A DNA stretch of 64,000 nt from Bolinopsis microptera (taxonomy: Eukaryota > Ctenophora > Tentaculata > Lobata > Bolinopsidae): assembly GCF_026151205.1 (NCBI RefSeq), contig NC_087082.1, forward strand, positions 13,177,865 to 13,241,864, given 5' to 3'. Positions within the stretch are counted from its first letter, which is position 1; each line of letters opens with the position of its first letter. The notes beneath the pieces are model-generated. The model ran no database searches. It worked only from the letters and a program-made list of their open reading frames with translations, and was not told the DNA's origin. The position numbers were made by a program, and so were the translations under genes. This document shows positions 13,124 to 38,149 of this stretch, piece by piece.

Positions 13124-16100
13124 TTACAACACTGCTTCCAAGTTAATATCTCCTTCATCAGGAGGTTCCCCTTCTTCCTGGTCGTCACCACTCTGCTTCT
13201 TTCCTGCCTCATCACCGGGTGAACCTAGACTTGGTTCGACAAACTCACGTATGGTCTTATGATACAGAAGTGGGCTTATCACAGCGTTGATGGTCAGTAC
13301 TGTCAGAGCGTAAGTGGCGTACCAGTCTGTGGCATCAATCAACCCAAGATTGTGGAGGCAACTTATGAGCATAAATGGCAGCCAACATGTAGCATATGCC
13401 CCGATCATCATCAAGAAACTTTGCAAAACTGTCCGGTTTTGACGACCAGTATCCTCATCGTCTACTTTGCGACGTTTAATGTAGATTACAATACTAGACA
13501 ATATCATCGCGATCACGCAAAATAGGTTGACGCCAAGTATGGACCAAACGAAGCTTTTGCTGTTTTTTTCTATTTCCTCCCTGCTCCTCGTTGCATCGTC
13601 ACTACGATCAAAATATTTGAAGAGGCAAACGCCATCATTTCCATAAAAGTGAACAGCACTTCTACTCAAGTTGCCGAAATCTCTGGTGAACATGCCGTCA
13701 ACCTTCTCCCCGATCACCTTCCACGTGAGAGCCTGGTACAGAGGTACGTACCAGGCAGGATCCAAGGACAATGTCCGTGATTCTCTGTGGTGACTTTGTT
13801 CGTGTTCATACCATCCGGGTAGTTCGCACACCGCCTTGTTAACTGGTACTACGTCTGACATATTGTAATATGTCTGGAAAATCTTGGAGTGCCTGAATTT
13901 ATTCACAAAGCCAGCGAAAAGCTTGTACTCTGGATCATAATAAATTCCCGACACAAAATGGTCTTCCCCGCGTTTAAACAGAGGTATAAAAGCAATTGCA
14001 AGTGAAGCAGCAACAACCACAAAAAGTGTTGTTTTTTTGTAGCCCCTGTAAGAGCCGGTCATAACACGTGACAACCTCATCAAACTCAATGCAGTCATAG
14101 CAAAGAGGGACAGCTGTATTCCAGTGGTGCTCAATACTCCTAAAACGGCACAAGCACTGCCCGTCAACCATTCTGCTTGTTTTTGGCAAAAGACTTTTCC
14201 AAAGACGATGCTATCGAAGATGGATATTACAATCAAGTAGATCCCAACGATGAAATTTCCAATTCCAATGAGACAAACAAGTCCCCTTGTGATCAGCAAA
14301 CTACCCGTTTCACCTTCTGAAGTACTCATTGCAACCTTGGTCACTGAGACGATGTTGAAGATGAGCGCTAGAATACCTATAAGCCAGCAGATACCTTTGA
14401 GCAGCAAGTTGTTGAGAATTTCTCTCCCACAGGACATGTTACACTCATCAGACAAATCAAAGCAGTCGAAAATACCGTCACATTTCTGAGAGAGAGGTAT
14501 TATCTGATGCATGACATCTGTCCTGTTCTTGGTGTTCTCACAAACCATGTGGTTGGAACAGTTACTTTCATCAGACATATCATCACAGTCGTTTCTAAGG
14601 TCACAAACCTGATTGTACTTTATACATTTGCCGTTATCACATTGGAAATAGTCATTTTGGTATTCACCTTCCTCGGACAATGTGACAAAAGCCAGTTGGG
14701 AGTTGTTGGCCAGGGTGTAAACTCTCTCGGGGTATTGTCCAGGACACGCATCAAAGCTTAAGGATTGATCGTGGAGAGGACAACGGGAGTTTATACATAG
14801 ACCCATGTAACTAAGGTAAACATAGAACTCGCCAAACAGATGGTTACAGTCTACTTTAGCAGCAGGAACATTCAACAGGGTGCTGACACCGAAAACATCG
14901 CCCGCAGGTCCTTCAAATTTCCTGATGTGACAAGCTTCATTTTCAGGTGGTCCTATCCAGGTGCACAAATCACGATTTGAGCAGTTTTCAATCACAGCCG
15001 ATGTTTTGAGGGTTGGGAAATCTCGCGAAATCTCGCAAATTTTGTTTTCAAGTGCGCAAGAGTTGACACCATCACAAAGAGAATCAAATTCAACATAGCC
15101 TTGCCAGCACAAGAGAACGTCTTGACAGGTTTTTTTTCCTATGATTGATCTTTCAGCGTAGTAACCAGTCCTACCTCCACAGAAGCGAACCTCCAGATCT
15201 TCATCTTCTCCATCCAGACAGTCAGTTTGGTTATCCATCAACCAGGCGACTGGTATCTCCATGTGTTTATCTACATTAAAACTGCGAGTACAACTCAGGT
15301 ATCCAGCTGTCGTTTGAGAGCATATTTCAAGGGTCTCGTCACTAGAATCAATGCAGTCAGCAACTCCGTCACAGAGTCTGTGTTTGTGAACTAGACAGTC
15401 AAGGTGTAACTTAGATGGATACTCACATGTATTTTCCAAGTTATTGTCACACAGATTAGCATAAATGGTCCTCTGAAAACCTCCCCCACAAACCACGTAC
15501 TTTGAAACACTGGACAGGTGACCCCTGACTAAACAGTAACCACCTACTCTGTCAACATCACTGCAGTTCGTTTGGTCCATGTAATCGTAACAGTACGGAT
15601 AAGTCCTAAAATCCGAATGTTGATATAAATAAAAGGTACTGCACCTAGTATTGTTAAATATGGGAACAGTGACGTCTCTTCCAAAACTCGTTTTTTGTCT
15701 GTAATGAAGACATGTGCTAAGAGTACTGTCATCTTCAACAGCACAGTTCAACTCGTCCTCCGAGTTAGCACACTGCACTCTCCAAGTACCACTACAAATG
15801 TATTCCGGGGACACATAACTGTAATTGCCATTATAACTATTGTTACAATACATCCCGTAAGTGTATCCATTACACCTACTTTCATCTTCACAGCCGTACG
15901 CGTCGCATTTATCGTCACAAACATTTGTGATCTCTTCCTCAGCGTCTGAGTCAGACCTGACCTCATCAGCTGTGTCACAACTGCCGCTGTATCTAGTACA
16001 CCTAACAAAACGAGATGGCCCTTCTTCCTCCTCGAAATAGCCTCCACACAACTCCGTGAAGCCACTTGATGAAAAATACGTCCCACTCCTGCTGAGGCCG

Positions 16101-19100
16101 CATGCTTGGTAAACGTGTGGGTCTCCTTTACACACATTGGTCACATTTATTAGAAAATAATCATCCTTGACGTAAAGGTACGAGATGTCCGAGTTAAGAC
16201 ATTTGAGTCCCCTTTGTCCGCAACTTATTTTCAAAAATCCTTTTATATTTATTATATAGCAATTGTCCCCTAAAGGTATGCTACCGCGTTCTTTGACTTT
16301 CTCGTTGATATGTCGCAAGCTGACGCAACCTGAGCAAGTTGTTTGTATTACGTGCCGGCGAAATAAAAAATGTAGTAAAAAAATCCTGTACTAGTTCAAA
16401 ATGATAAAAGTAAACAGATTTCCTTTTGTTTGGGAAAGAGAAACACTGGCAGCAGTCCACTCTACCCAATTATGGGTTTTGGTCAAATTCATTATATTTA
16501 TAGATAGATACATATTGATTTACTTCACGACAATCTGTTGCAAAACGGGGTTTCAGAAAACCCACTTCCCGATACTTCTAAAAACTTGAAACTTTTTTGC
16601 AGTCTAGACGCCCTGCAAACTTTCAAATTTCTTACTCAACAGTGGTGTGCGCCGCCGTGTTCTACCAAAATCGGCGGCGGCGTGGCCAAAATTAGCGGCG
16701 GCGGCAGCGTTCGGCGGCGTTGCCTGTGGACAATTGGCAGTTTCAGTTGTGACTCGACAAAATGGAAATTCATTGCTTAGGTAAAGGATTGACTTAGTAT
16801 TTATAAGGTTTAGACAGTTGCAAATTTCACTTCAATTCATCGTTGATCGTATGACAGGAATTCACAATTTCATGAAACATTGCATACCTTAGTTCCCAAA
16901 AATTTGTGTGCCATTATATTGAGCACAATTTATTTGAGCCCGAAAAATTTGGGCAAAAAATTTGAACTCATTTGGGCGACCGAAAATTTGGGCACAAATT
17001 CTTCGAAAAATGAACGATTTTCCACTAAAATTTCAGTTAGATATTTGCCTTAGTTCATTATATTCCTTATTATTCCAGTCATTTTGCTTTCAATTTTAAG
17101 CAGAAATAGAAAACACAAATTTCAAATATTATTTCACTTGGATATGAAGAAAAAGCCATCTTTCTATAGATTTCAGGGCCACAGGCCAAATGCCAAAAGT
17201 TTGGTTAGCAAAAAATTTAGCAGACGGAAAAGATTTATGCAATTAATTTGGTCTGCAAAAAATTTGGGCGAGAGGCCGGAGGCCCGCTCAAATTTTTTGT
17301 CGCCCAAATTTTTGGGAATTAAGGTATGCTACATCGAACTACTTGACGTCAGACATGCTAGAGGGATTTTATAATTATATCCAGCAATTATGCCTACCCC
17401 TATTAAATTTTTTTGAGTAATGTTTTGATAATTCAAATTTTAAAAATACCACGTTCACGCCGTTTGCGCCGCCGATAAATTGTTCGGCGCAGCGGCGTGG
17501 GCTAAAAAACTCGGCGGCGGCGCACACCCCTGTTACTAAATTTTAACATGATTTTTAAGGTACCTTTATTATAAATATGGCGATCTTGGGTTTCTTACCG
17601 GATTCGGACTAAACTATATCATTGGATCAATGAAAAACGAGTTAGGGGTCGTTAACATATTACGTAATTAATATTTTAGCAATTTTTACCCCCTCCCCCC
17701 TCCGTAATCAACCGTAATCAAGTTTCAAATTTCGGAGCTGAGAGTATAGAGATTATAGACACCCGCCACACATGATCTCAGCTATAATATTATGAGTATT
17801 TATGATTTAGTTTGAAGATCAAAATGCTTACCACTGCATGTAGGTACATCACAGTACTCCCATCGAGGCACAGTTCCCTCAGCATTAAAACACCAGGCGC
17901 TTGATTCACTGAGGAAAATGACGACACATGTCATATAAATGAAGAATTTCTAAAAGTTAAACAAAATTTCACAGATCATTTATATTGCAAAGCCCCTTCA
18001 TTGCAGTTTCATTGTACTTGTAGATTTTACTTAAATCTACAATAAATGTTTGTGCCCCTACCTTGTGCTCGACTTGATGACAATGATTATGGGACACTAC
18101 CAGATATCAGATATTAAAGACTTACCCGTCTGGATTTCTGCAATAGTTCTCTTGCAGTCCTGAATCAGAGTATCTGAAAATGTTTTTGTAATAAGCTATT
18201 TTCCTAAAGTAGATAGTGTTAATTGTGAATCGTAACTAACAATTTGAATTTGGCTTCTGTCGAGAGCCATTTTAGAAACATTTCGAAGTTTGGGTATAAA
18301 ATGATTTAGGACGCTCAATTTAATAGAGTACATTTTTAATCTTCCAAAATCCGAATAATCTGGATAAGAATATATCTAAATCTGGATTATGCCGTATTAT
18401 ATTGTGGCCGCCTGTGGGTGAGACTAGCTAATACCTGTTGTGCCTTAGAAGCACAAAGAAAACTTACGCCTCAGGAGTTATGCTGTGTTTATTAGGTGAT
18501 TGAGAGTCCCATCTCTGGCAGACGTGTCCTGATGCTGTGACAGATACATTTCCCCTGTAGTCTGATCCATCCACTTTATCAACACACTCTGGCCGGGCTG
18601 GAGTAAACCCATTTGTTATTCTCTTAGAACCTCGTGATTGAGCAGCATATATCACGAGTAAGGCAGGTCGACTAACGAAGTGCGCCACTAAGCCATCATA
18701 TATGATATACTAGTAGTAGTACTAGTAGAGTTTTCTGTGCCCCCGGCAGACCAAGGAGAACCTTTCCGTCGTTAACTTACGGCACAATAGTTCTCATAGT
18801 TGTCATATTTAATTCTGGACAAAAAGTTCAAAGTGGAAGAATTTTTGAAAAAAATTCAACGGACTTTAACTTGGACGGACCTTAAATGAACGCACTTTAT
18901 TTGAACGGACATTAAGATGAACATTAGGGCCTCCAGCGTTCAATTAATGTCCGTCCAAATAAGGTGCGATGAGGTATTTATTGCACACTCGTTTAGGCAA
19001 TATTAAGAAACCAAATTTTGGATCCATCAAAGTTGGAGAATTGGCTTGTGGTACCGAGAATTTACCATTTTTAAAAATACCATTTTTGACCACCTTTGCC

Positions 19101-20067
19101 AACTTCCTATAAATCTCCCGCTTTTTATAACCATCTGGTTAGGGTGTTAAAATCATCAGCAGTCCGTTTTTTTTCAAAAAACTGCATCAAAAAATATTAG
19201 TCACGAGACAAGTTAGGTCACTATTTATGAACCGTACTTTTAAAAGTACCGTGGAAGAATATGGGTTAAAATAAACCTGCTGAACGACTTCTTTTGACAT
19301 TAGTCTTAATGCCAGGAAAAACAGTAAAGGGGGTATATAACAGTATAGGAGATCAAATATTTAATGTAAATATTGATCGTTATAATTGAAGTAGACGTAG
19401 AAATGTCGATACGTTATTCAGCTATTTATTTCCATTAGAATCTTTCTTCACTGAGTCTATTCAGAAACAATCAGAAATTTGAATGAAAGAGTATAAGAGG
19501 TATAATAGTAGTATAGTGAGTAGAACTAGAAGGGCGACGGTCGTGCATGCCAGCGGCAGCACTGTGATGAATATAAAAACACCCTAAAATTCTTCCTTTT
19601 AAAGTTATGGTAGAAAATGTGATTTTTAATCTGTGAATAATATTAAATATTAGATAAACTCTTAACTCACTTCTAGCAAGAGCACTTCTAGATGGTACAG
19701 GAGTGTCTTGTGTCGGCATCAGTTTAGGGTCTCGTGGTGGCTCCAGTTTAGGGTCTGTTGTCTCAGTGTCCCGTTTGTTAATGAGTTTGCCATCGCTGCT
19801 ACTCGTATTGGAAAACACGATACTTTTGATCTCGTCCTCTGTTGATCCTGCACACGACTGGTTTAGCTATAAATATAACTACAAGTGTTTAATTTTAATG
19901 CTACAAATAAAAACTAGTGATAGCTCTATTTTTACAAACTAAATGAATATTTCATTAATAATTAAACTTGTACATGCTAAAAACTAACCTTGAGGAATTA
20001 AAGAAACACAAGAGGGGACCAACAGTAAAACCCAAAGTTGTAGTGCCCTCTTCATCATCAATATCAT
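13124..20067 (-). CDS. Kringle / LDL-receptor-A / class A 7TM receptor, complete six-exon model (1,238 aa)
   Basis: Minus-strand exons, each with GT-AG ends and matching phase: 19989-20067, 19671-19847, 18468-18597, 18126-18173, 17832-17908, 13124-16329. Exon 1 encodes a signal peptide (hydrophobic run LWVLLLVPSCVSL). Residues 28-86 are a Pro/Thr-rich linker. Residues 90-169 are a kringle with all six cysteines (90, 112, 140, 151, 164, 169) and the motifs DYRG, CQRW, ENYCRNPDG and WEYCDVPTC. The large last exon adds a Cys-rich ectodomain with LDLa modules near 482-507, 517-554, 734-761 and 767-800 (DCDDMSDE and CDGIFDCFDLSDE calcium motifs), then seven helices (about 816-1194). TM6 has CWLPF. 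The stretch before TM5 (NDGVCLFKYF...LGVNLF) resembles LGR/relaxin receptors and snail GRL101. The DRY site reads MRL and NPxxY reads SPLLY. ECL2 is about 138 residues. Expected at the plasma membrane; the ligand is unknown. The 3.2 kb exon has no ATG at its open 5' end, only a TTG, which supports splicing to upstream exons. Confidence 0.83.
16640..17532. mobile_element. hAT-like non-autonomous element in the receptor's last intron
   Basis: Ends CAGTGGTGTGCGCCGCCG and its inverse (CAGGGGTGTGCGCCGCCG when read inward from 17532), the CAG-start TIR style of hAT elements. The flanks TTACTCAA (16632-16639) and TTACTAAA (17533-17540) match at 7 of 8 bases, as an 8-bp hAT target duplication would. 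CGG-rich subterminal tracts occur at both ends. There is no transposase. It lies between receptor exons 17832-17908 and 13124-16329. Confidence 0.75.
16883..17330. mobile_element. MITE nested inside the hAT-like element
   Basis: Inverted ends GCATACCTTAGTTCCCAAAA and its near-perfect complement at about 17310-17330. The subterminal word AAATTTGGGC is also shared with other repeats of this window. The open frame inside (17084-17374) runs out through the right end and is not a gene. Superfamily not assigned. Confidence 0.6.
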
Positions 20068-20199
20068 GTCACCATTTTTCTGTGATTAATTGTAATACTT
20101 TGAAGACAGTTTTAAAATTAAATACAGTTAGCTATATTCAACGCGATACAACAAGGATTAGGAAGCCGAAGATCAAAAAGGGGCTCAATAAAAAACTCG

Positions 20200-21960
20200 A
20201 AGATGGCATTAAGTTAACATCCCACTGCTCCAATAATAATGGGGTTCACTATTAGATCTACAGCATCTAAATTGTATCAAATCGTCATATTACAACGCAC
20301 GAGTGACGGTTTAGAAGGTTTGCTACGAAACAATCAGTGTGGGTTTAGGAAGAACAGGTCATGCATTGATCAGATTTATTCACTCCGCACCATTATATCA
20401 CCATTATTATACATAACTGCCTTGAATATAATAATCTCCCCCTGTTTATACAGGGTGGGCAAAAAGTCAGTGGGCATACGTTGGCCTTAATAGCTCCACC
20501 ATGTTTTATATTTGAGAGCTGTTGCTTTGCAGATGGCATTCTGTACTTACTGGTTCGAGGATTCCGTCGTCAAAATTTGAAAATTCGAATATTTTAGACC
20601 ACGCCCATTCAATATTAAAACACCTTTACTGTTTTCTCTGAACATGCTGAACGCCTAATTTTTTCAGAGACGGTAGAGTATTAAATGTTGCATATGATCT
20701 GAAAAGATGAGGCAAAACAGATTAGAAATGATGAAGTTATCAAGCATTTTCTGTATCTCATTAACAAAATTGACTGGGTGTATATTTTGTAGACTTCAAG
20801 GCAGCTTTTGATTCAATCGACAGGGATTATATTTGGAATGCTTTCAGTCATAATTATGGCCTGCCATGTAAATACATCCGAATTATACAGGCATTCTTTA
20901 ATCGAACTGTCAGTGCTGTCAGACACAACGGTGAATTGTCAGAATGGTTTGAAGTAAGTTCTGGCAGTGGCCAAGGAGATTTTCAGGGTCCCCCACTTTT
21001 TAATGTCTGTCTCAATGTGGCTGCTGAGAGAACAGGAAAGCAACATTGCACCAAAGTGGTGTCTCACGGAGCGGTTCTTCAAAGATCTATCAGTCCGCTT
21101 GTTGATGATATCACTGTTAGATACGGATTATACAGATGACATGGCTGTACTGGATAACAGCGAGGAAGGTCTTCAAGAAACAACTGATCTTTTGTGTATG
21201 TATGGTGCCCACTGCCCAGGGAGGTCTCAGAACCAATGGTAAAAAGACTGAGGCTATGGTATAATTGGTAAAGCAACCTCTCAACGGCCATACACGAAAG
21301 AAGTCACAGTGAATATCACTGCTGAAGACACGCCAGTGCAGCAAGTTAGTGACTTTACATACTTAGGTACAATTATTTCCAGCGACAGCACTATCGACCG
21401 TGAACTGTCTGCTAGGATTCAGAAAGCTTCCGGATCCTTCAACCAACTCAGTAATATATGAAAAAACCGCAACATCAAGTCTTATACAAAGATCAGGATT
21501 TATGAGGTAGCAGTTTTGACAATATTGTTATATGGTAGTGAGGTTTGGAACAAAACAAAAAAGCAGCTTTGATGTGTTCCATCAGCGTTGCTTGAGGAGA
21601 ATAAATAGGATAAAATGGCTCGACCGGGTTAGAAAGACAAAAGTGCTGGAGCTTGCAAGGATAAATCTATGCAGTAGGGACGTATATAGGAGCAAACAGC
21701 CTGCGCTGGTTTGGCCATGTCACCAGAATGCCAGACACTAGGCTTCCTAAGTACCTGCTTAGATCTAAGGGTCGTCCAAGAAAGAACTGGATGAAATTTT
21801 TGCTGGAAGATGCTGCAGCGTTTTCAGGAAACACTGATATAGATCTATAAGGAACGAGCGAGATGGCTAGTGACCGCAAACACTGGAGGGAGATGATACG
21901 ACATAAACGGGAGTTCATTGGTGCAGGCCAATTGAATGATTGAGGATACCTAATCCAGTA
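20200..21960 (+). pseudogene. Dead non-LTR retrotransposon, reverse transcriptase region (RTE-like)
   Basis: Broken pieces of one RT can be read in order: NQCGFRKNRSCIDQIYSLR near 20334 (RT block GFRKGRS-DQIF), VDFKAAFDSIDRDYIW near 20790, SGSGQGDFQGPPLFN near 20955, DYTDDMA near 21130 (catalytic YxDD), VSDFTYLGTIISSD near 21345, ILLYGSEVWN near 21523 and [19 protein letters not shown] near 21705 (C-terminal region). The frame changes several times and stops intervene, so it is inactive. A mariner-like fragment (20449-20790) interrupts it after the first RT block. The RTE assignment rests on the RT and C-terminal wording only. Confidence 0.8.
20449..20790 (+). mobile_element. Mariner-like non-autonomous element, left part only
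   Basis: Begins with TA then CAGGGTGGGCAAAAAGTCAG and continues collinear with the left half of the 57014-58277 element (TTGGCCTTAATAGCTCC, ACTGGTTCGAGGATTCCG, AAAATTGACTGGGTG). It ends abruptly in the LINE remnant, with no right TIR. Truncated copy. Confidence 0.75.
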
Positions 21961-22374
21961 CAAGTAAGTTCGTAACCATGAATTATTCTCAATAACGCTG
22001 AGATTGAATATATATATAATATATTCATACTAATTGCTAATATATGTAATTCTACTACTAGTGTAACCCGTGCCTACGGCCGGGACTTCACTATCGCAGT
22101 TGAATTGCAAAAGTAAATAATAAACGGTGCAAAAGTTAAAACGGTGCAAAAGCATGAACTCGCTCAGTTGAAACCGGCCACATTAGAGTAAATTTAATTC
22201 TGAGCGCCCAACACGTATCCAATACAATAGTAATACTTAATAGGCAATATTCAATATTATTATATTGCGGCTCGATCCTGGATCTATAGCTCTACTGCCA
22301 AATTACCTAATTATATACTGTATACCAACGCTGTAATTATAGGGGAGCTGTAAATTTAATGAGCCCATGGGGCG

Positions 22375-22615
22375 ATCGAGAGAGAGAGAGAGCGAAAGAG
22401 AGAGAGATAGAGAGAGTGTGTCAACATTTGGGGCACAAAACCATTAATTAAACCACTTACTATAAGTATAAAGAAAACGGCTTCGTCAGAAGCTGTTGTC
22501 GAAACTATACCGAAAAAAACCAGTTCCACAACTTTACCGTTTTCTTGATTAAGCCGTTCGAAAATAACACACGTGCACACATACACACATCACACATACA
22601 CACACCCACACATTT
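22375..22615. repeat. GA- and CA-rich simple repeats
   Basis: An imperfect (GA)n run at about 22377-22420 and an imperfect (CA)n run at about 22567-22612. The open frame between them on the minus strand has no recognisable product. Confidence 0.8.
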
Positions 22616-23064
22616 TTGTAATTATTAGTAATAGTACCGATATGAAAGACAATATTATATAATATTAATATATATGTATTAGTTATATGTTATAGTTATA
22701 GTATTAGTTATATATTATATAATTTGGTGCACCATACATTAACATATTGTGATCAACTGCAACCGTGTCGAATTTGACATTGTCATTTGAAAATTGTCCA
22801 TTGTCAATGGACTGACCCGGCATGCGCTTGGCGTTACTTCGTAGCAGGTTTGACATACGTTGCATGCCACTTTTCGCGCGAAACATGTATCAATAGCAGG
22901 TAACTTAACATAATTTCGAGAAGAAAGCGGCGCGCGCTATATCGAAGAAATTTAGACGAGCATTATCAGTAGATGTTTTCTTTTCAGAATTGTAATTATG
23001 TCGCGTACAAATGTGATCCAAAATATCGCAAAAGTTAGGTGCGTGCGGGAATTCCGGAATTTAC

Positions 23065-23141
23065 TTACTGGGCTGCGCTCAGCCTGTCATTCCGCCAAAT
23101 CTTTATGTTTATGAACATAATAGCCTGAGGTCCCCAGGTAA
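23065..23141 (+). mobile_element. 77-bp TTAC...GTAA dispersed element, copy 1
   Basis: Starts TTACTGGG and ends CCCCAGGTAA, with GCGCTCAGCCTGTCATTCCG inside. Three more copies lie at 46652-46728, 48501-48583 and, inverted, 47360-47448. Ends are roughly inverted (TTACTGGG against TTACCTGGGG). Too short to code; class unknown. Confidence 0.65.
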
Positions 23142-23267
23142 GAATTTACATGTACAAATTGTACATCAATAAATAACACTGTTCGCAGAAGACTATAACT
23201 ATACCCTAGTCCCTAACTTATTATATATAATATGGTTAGGGTTTCGAATATAAATAATCATTCAGCT

Positions 23268-23495
23268 ATGACCCGCCGCGCACGAGTGCGCGGCTCCCCC
23301 TGTATTATATCGTAGTATAGAAACGACAATGGGTGATGGGGGTCACGACGTGATCATGATACAAGGTTCATCATACATGGTTAGGGTTAGGGTTGGGACT
23401 TGGGATTAGAGTTTATGTAAAACCGTATTGTTCGGCTGCAAAACCAAAAGTACCGTGATAGTTTAATTGGGCGAGCGAATTAGTAAGACGAAGAG
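23268..23495 (+). mobile_element. Mutator-like element fragment with TTAGGG-like tract
   Basis: Shares with the 57344-57819 element the segment TGACCCGCCGCGCACGA, the telomere-like run GGTTAGGGTTAGGGTTGGG near 23380, the block TTTATGTAAAACCGT and the terminal GGGCGAGCGAATTAGTAAG (ends about 23490). The left TIR is not preserved here. Confidence 0.6.
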
Positions 23496-23601
23496 CCATA
23501 TATTATATAGCCCACTCCTATACAAATAGGTTTAGTCAATACACAATAGTGATACTGATCAATGGAAAATAAAATGAACAAATACTTAAAATCTCTAATT
23601 A

Positions 23602-24065
23602 ATAATTCGCTCGTCCAAAAATTATCACGTGACTTTGGTTTTTATGGTTTTGCAGCAGAACAAAACCATGAAAAAGGTTTTACATGAACCCTTATCCCAA
23701 CGACCAGATCCAACTTTATAACCCAAGCCATGACCCGGCCCGAAGCTATCCATAATGCATAACCGTAACCACAACCTGACCCTAACGGCTAACCCTAACT
23801 AACCAAAGCCAGCTAGCTAAACACTAAACAATTGAATTCGTGTTTTAGTTTTACTATATAGCCTAGCCTGTCACGTGACAAAAACAGTGTTTTGCCCATA
23901 ACTCTCCAGCGAAGCATTTTACCCTACTAAATACTACATATACGTCATTGGTCATGGGGGTGATTCAGAATCAGCGTCCAAAATATAGAATTAGATCGAA
24001 CTAGATTACTTTCATACCTTAGACTTTTTACAATAATTTTCTTAAAATTTGGGCGAGCGATCAAT
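23602..24065 (-). mobile_element. Mutator-like element copy, inverted
   Basis: Ends AATTCGCTCGTCCAAAAATT (left) and AAATTTGGGCGAGCG (right), the same TIR words as 57344-57819 but in the opposite orientation. Inside are degenerate CCTAACC tracts, CCTGTCACGTGACA and CATAACTCTCCAG blocks seen again in the 57 kb copy. No target duplication could be confirmed. The open frame 23945-24136 belongs to this repeat. Confidence 0.6.
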
Positions 24066-25844
24066 AATGGCTTGACACACGCTGTATAACTCTTTTTGCG
24101 CGGTATACAATGTGTAGCAAACAATAGCAGGATCAAAAGCTTAAAGCCTATTCTATCTTTTTGTCGTCATGTTTTGTTTGCAGAAATTATGTTTGACAAA
24201 AGAATGTCAGGTCTATTTATAACTTTTATTGCCGCACCGCGCGGCCGGCGTGCACACAAGAGTCAAGCAACGTGTATATATAATATATATAGTATTATCT
24301 AATATAATAGTATTATCTAGCTTGCTAGTTTATTGTTCGATTCTCTCACGTGCACGGATGGCAAGAAATGAAAAGAGCGCTGCGCAGACTTGAGACTGAA
24401 TGGCGTGCCAGGCAAACTTAAAGATTAGCAAATAATGCGCCGTCCAATAATAGTAAACCTATATTTTCACGTGCCCATATCACGAGGTTTACTGCAGGTT
24501 CAATAATGATCTTTAGGCTTAGCTATATCATATATCCGACCTCATATCACCTCATATCCGACTTCACATCACGTTTGGACAAAAGGCATGTTTAACACAA
24601 AGAACTGCAGTAATTGCAGTTTGAGAAATACGCCAAACTAATTTAGGTTTCATTAATGAACAAGTGACATGGCACCCTACTGTTAGTGTTACTACTACAC
24701 ACTACAGGCTACAGGTGTGTACTGTGTAACAGAGATAACCAAAGTAACTCGACACGACTTGACTATAGTTATTTGTGATAATTATACCCGTTAATTTAGT
24801 TTAAGTTATTTTGGAGCAGTTCGGACTTCGGAGGTTATAAAATAAAACATAGGACACACTCGGTAAGATTCTGTGGATAGTATTGGACTAACGAGCTTAA
24901 AACTATTAACAATAATAAGTCAAACACTTTTTAAAGTTTAAGCAAAATATAAATATAACTTAACATTTAACACAGGTTAAATATGGGACATTGTACAATA
25001 TTACTGTTTATTTATGATGCAGTTAATAGTTAAATTAAACTCATTAAGTTTTCAGGTCATTTATAAAACCTGACACTAACTCACTGAGGGTTTAGAAGAT
25101 TTCTCGCTATATAATTCTAAATAAGAAAACATTACCAATACTCTTATCTTGACTATCTAAATCAAACGCATTTTTGGTTTTCAAGACTGGGGGAACAGTC
25201 AAGGTATGAAATGTGACAATTTTTAGGGGGCGATTTAGTTAGCGCCCTTAGCGAGATGCAGTAACACCACTGTGGTACTAATTGCAATATTTCACATTAA
25301 AACAAACTTGTATTAACTGCTTACTTAATAAAACCCACAAAAACCTTGCTGAATAATCCTGCAATATGTAACAGGGGTACTATCAAATTAACTAATTAAC
25401 TAATTAATTAAGTATGTAGTATGTACTGGTAAAATAATAACCTAGCACAAATCATAGCCTCCTCGTTTTGTAGCCTTGCAAATATAAAAGGTTTGAGCGA
25501 ACAAAGTACACAATGGCAACACATATAGCCCAACACACGTTTATAATAATACAAGTTGATAATATCGTTTTGTCTGCGAGAGGAAAGTAAGAGTGACCCC
25601 AGAATTAACGTATAGTCATGGTCTACACGCAGGATGGGGATCACAACAGAGTGCCCACTGCTCACTTATTCTGGACCCTGAAAGTTCGTGAATATTCTGG
25701 GCCACTCTAAATAAATTCAACTTCGTTACTCAAATTAGACTGGCTATCGACAGGTTAACAAATATTAAGCATATAAAATATGCTAAATATGCGGCATACA
25801 TACGGGGGAATACAAAGACACATTTATATTGTAATAGTACGGAT
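24066..25844. other. Non-coding stretch, nothing recognised
   Basis: AT-rich, with only short or low-complexity frames. No exon of the neighbouring genes is found here. Confidence 0.45.
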
Positions 25845-25847
25845 GGT

Positions 25848-26155
25848 TACTAGTTACTATAGTTACTATAGTTACTAGTTACTATATTTACTATAGTTAC
25901 TAGTTACTATAGTTACTATAGTTACTAGTTACTATAATTACTAGTTACTATAGTTACTAGTTACTATAGTTACTAGTTACTATAGTTACTAGTTACTATG
26001 GTTACTAGTTACTATGGTTACTAGTTACTTGTTACTATAGTTACTTGTTACTATAGTTACTAGTTACTATAGTTACTATAGTTACTATAGTTACTATAGT
26101 TACTATAGTTACTATAGTTACTATAGTTACTATAGTTACTAGTTACTATAGTTTC
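25848..26155. repeat. Minisatellite of ACTATAGTTACTAGTT units
   Basis: About 300 bp made of ACTATAGTT and ACTAGTT words in varying order, with a stricter (ACTATAGTT)n block near 26065-26140. It lies just beyond the 3' end of the CdsA gene. Confidence 0.9.
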
Positions 26156-26384
26156 TATTTGCTAAACTTAAACTGAGAGCAAAAACCGGGCACGTGACAG
26201 AAATTCTTCTCTTAACACGGCTTAAAACAACTACACACGTGACACAAACTGAAGTTTAAACGTGTCTCAAATTTAATTTAGATAAAGTTGCTAAGGCGTC
26301 AGTAGAGTCTACTTCTTGTAACCATGACAACACCACGGTTAAAGGAGGCCTCTTGTGGCGAGCAAGTCTCCGAGTGTCTTGTGG

Positions 26385-38143
<11,759 letters not shown>

Positions 38144-38149
38144 ATAAAG

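Noticed and set aside
19968-20255. Plus-strand 95-codon frame over the receptor's first exon
   Set aside because: Antisense shadow of the signal-peptide exon; no family match.
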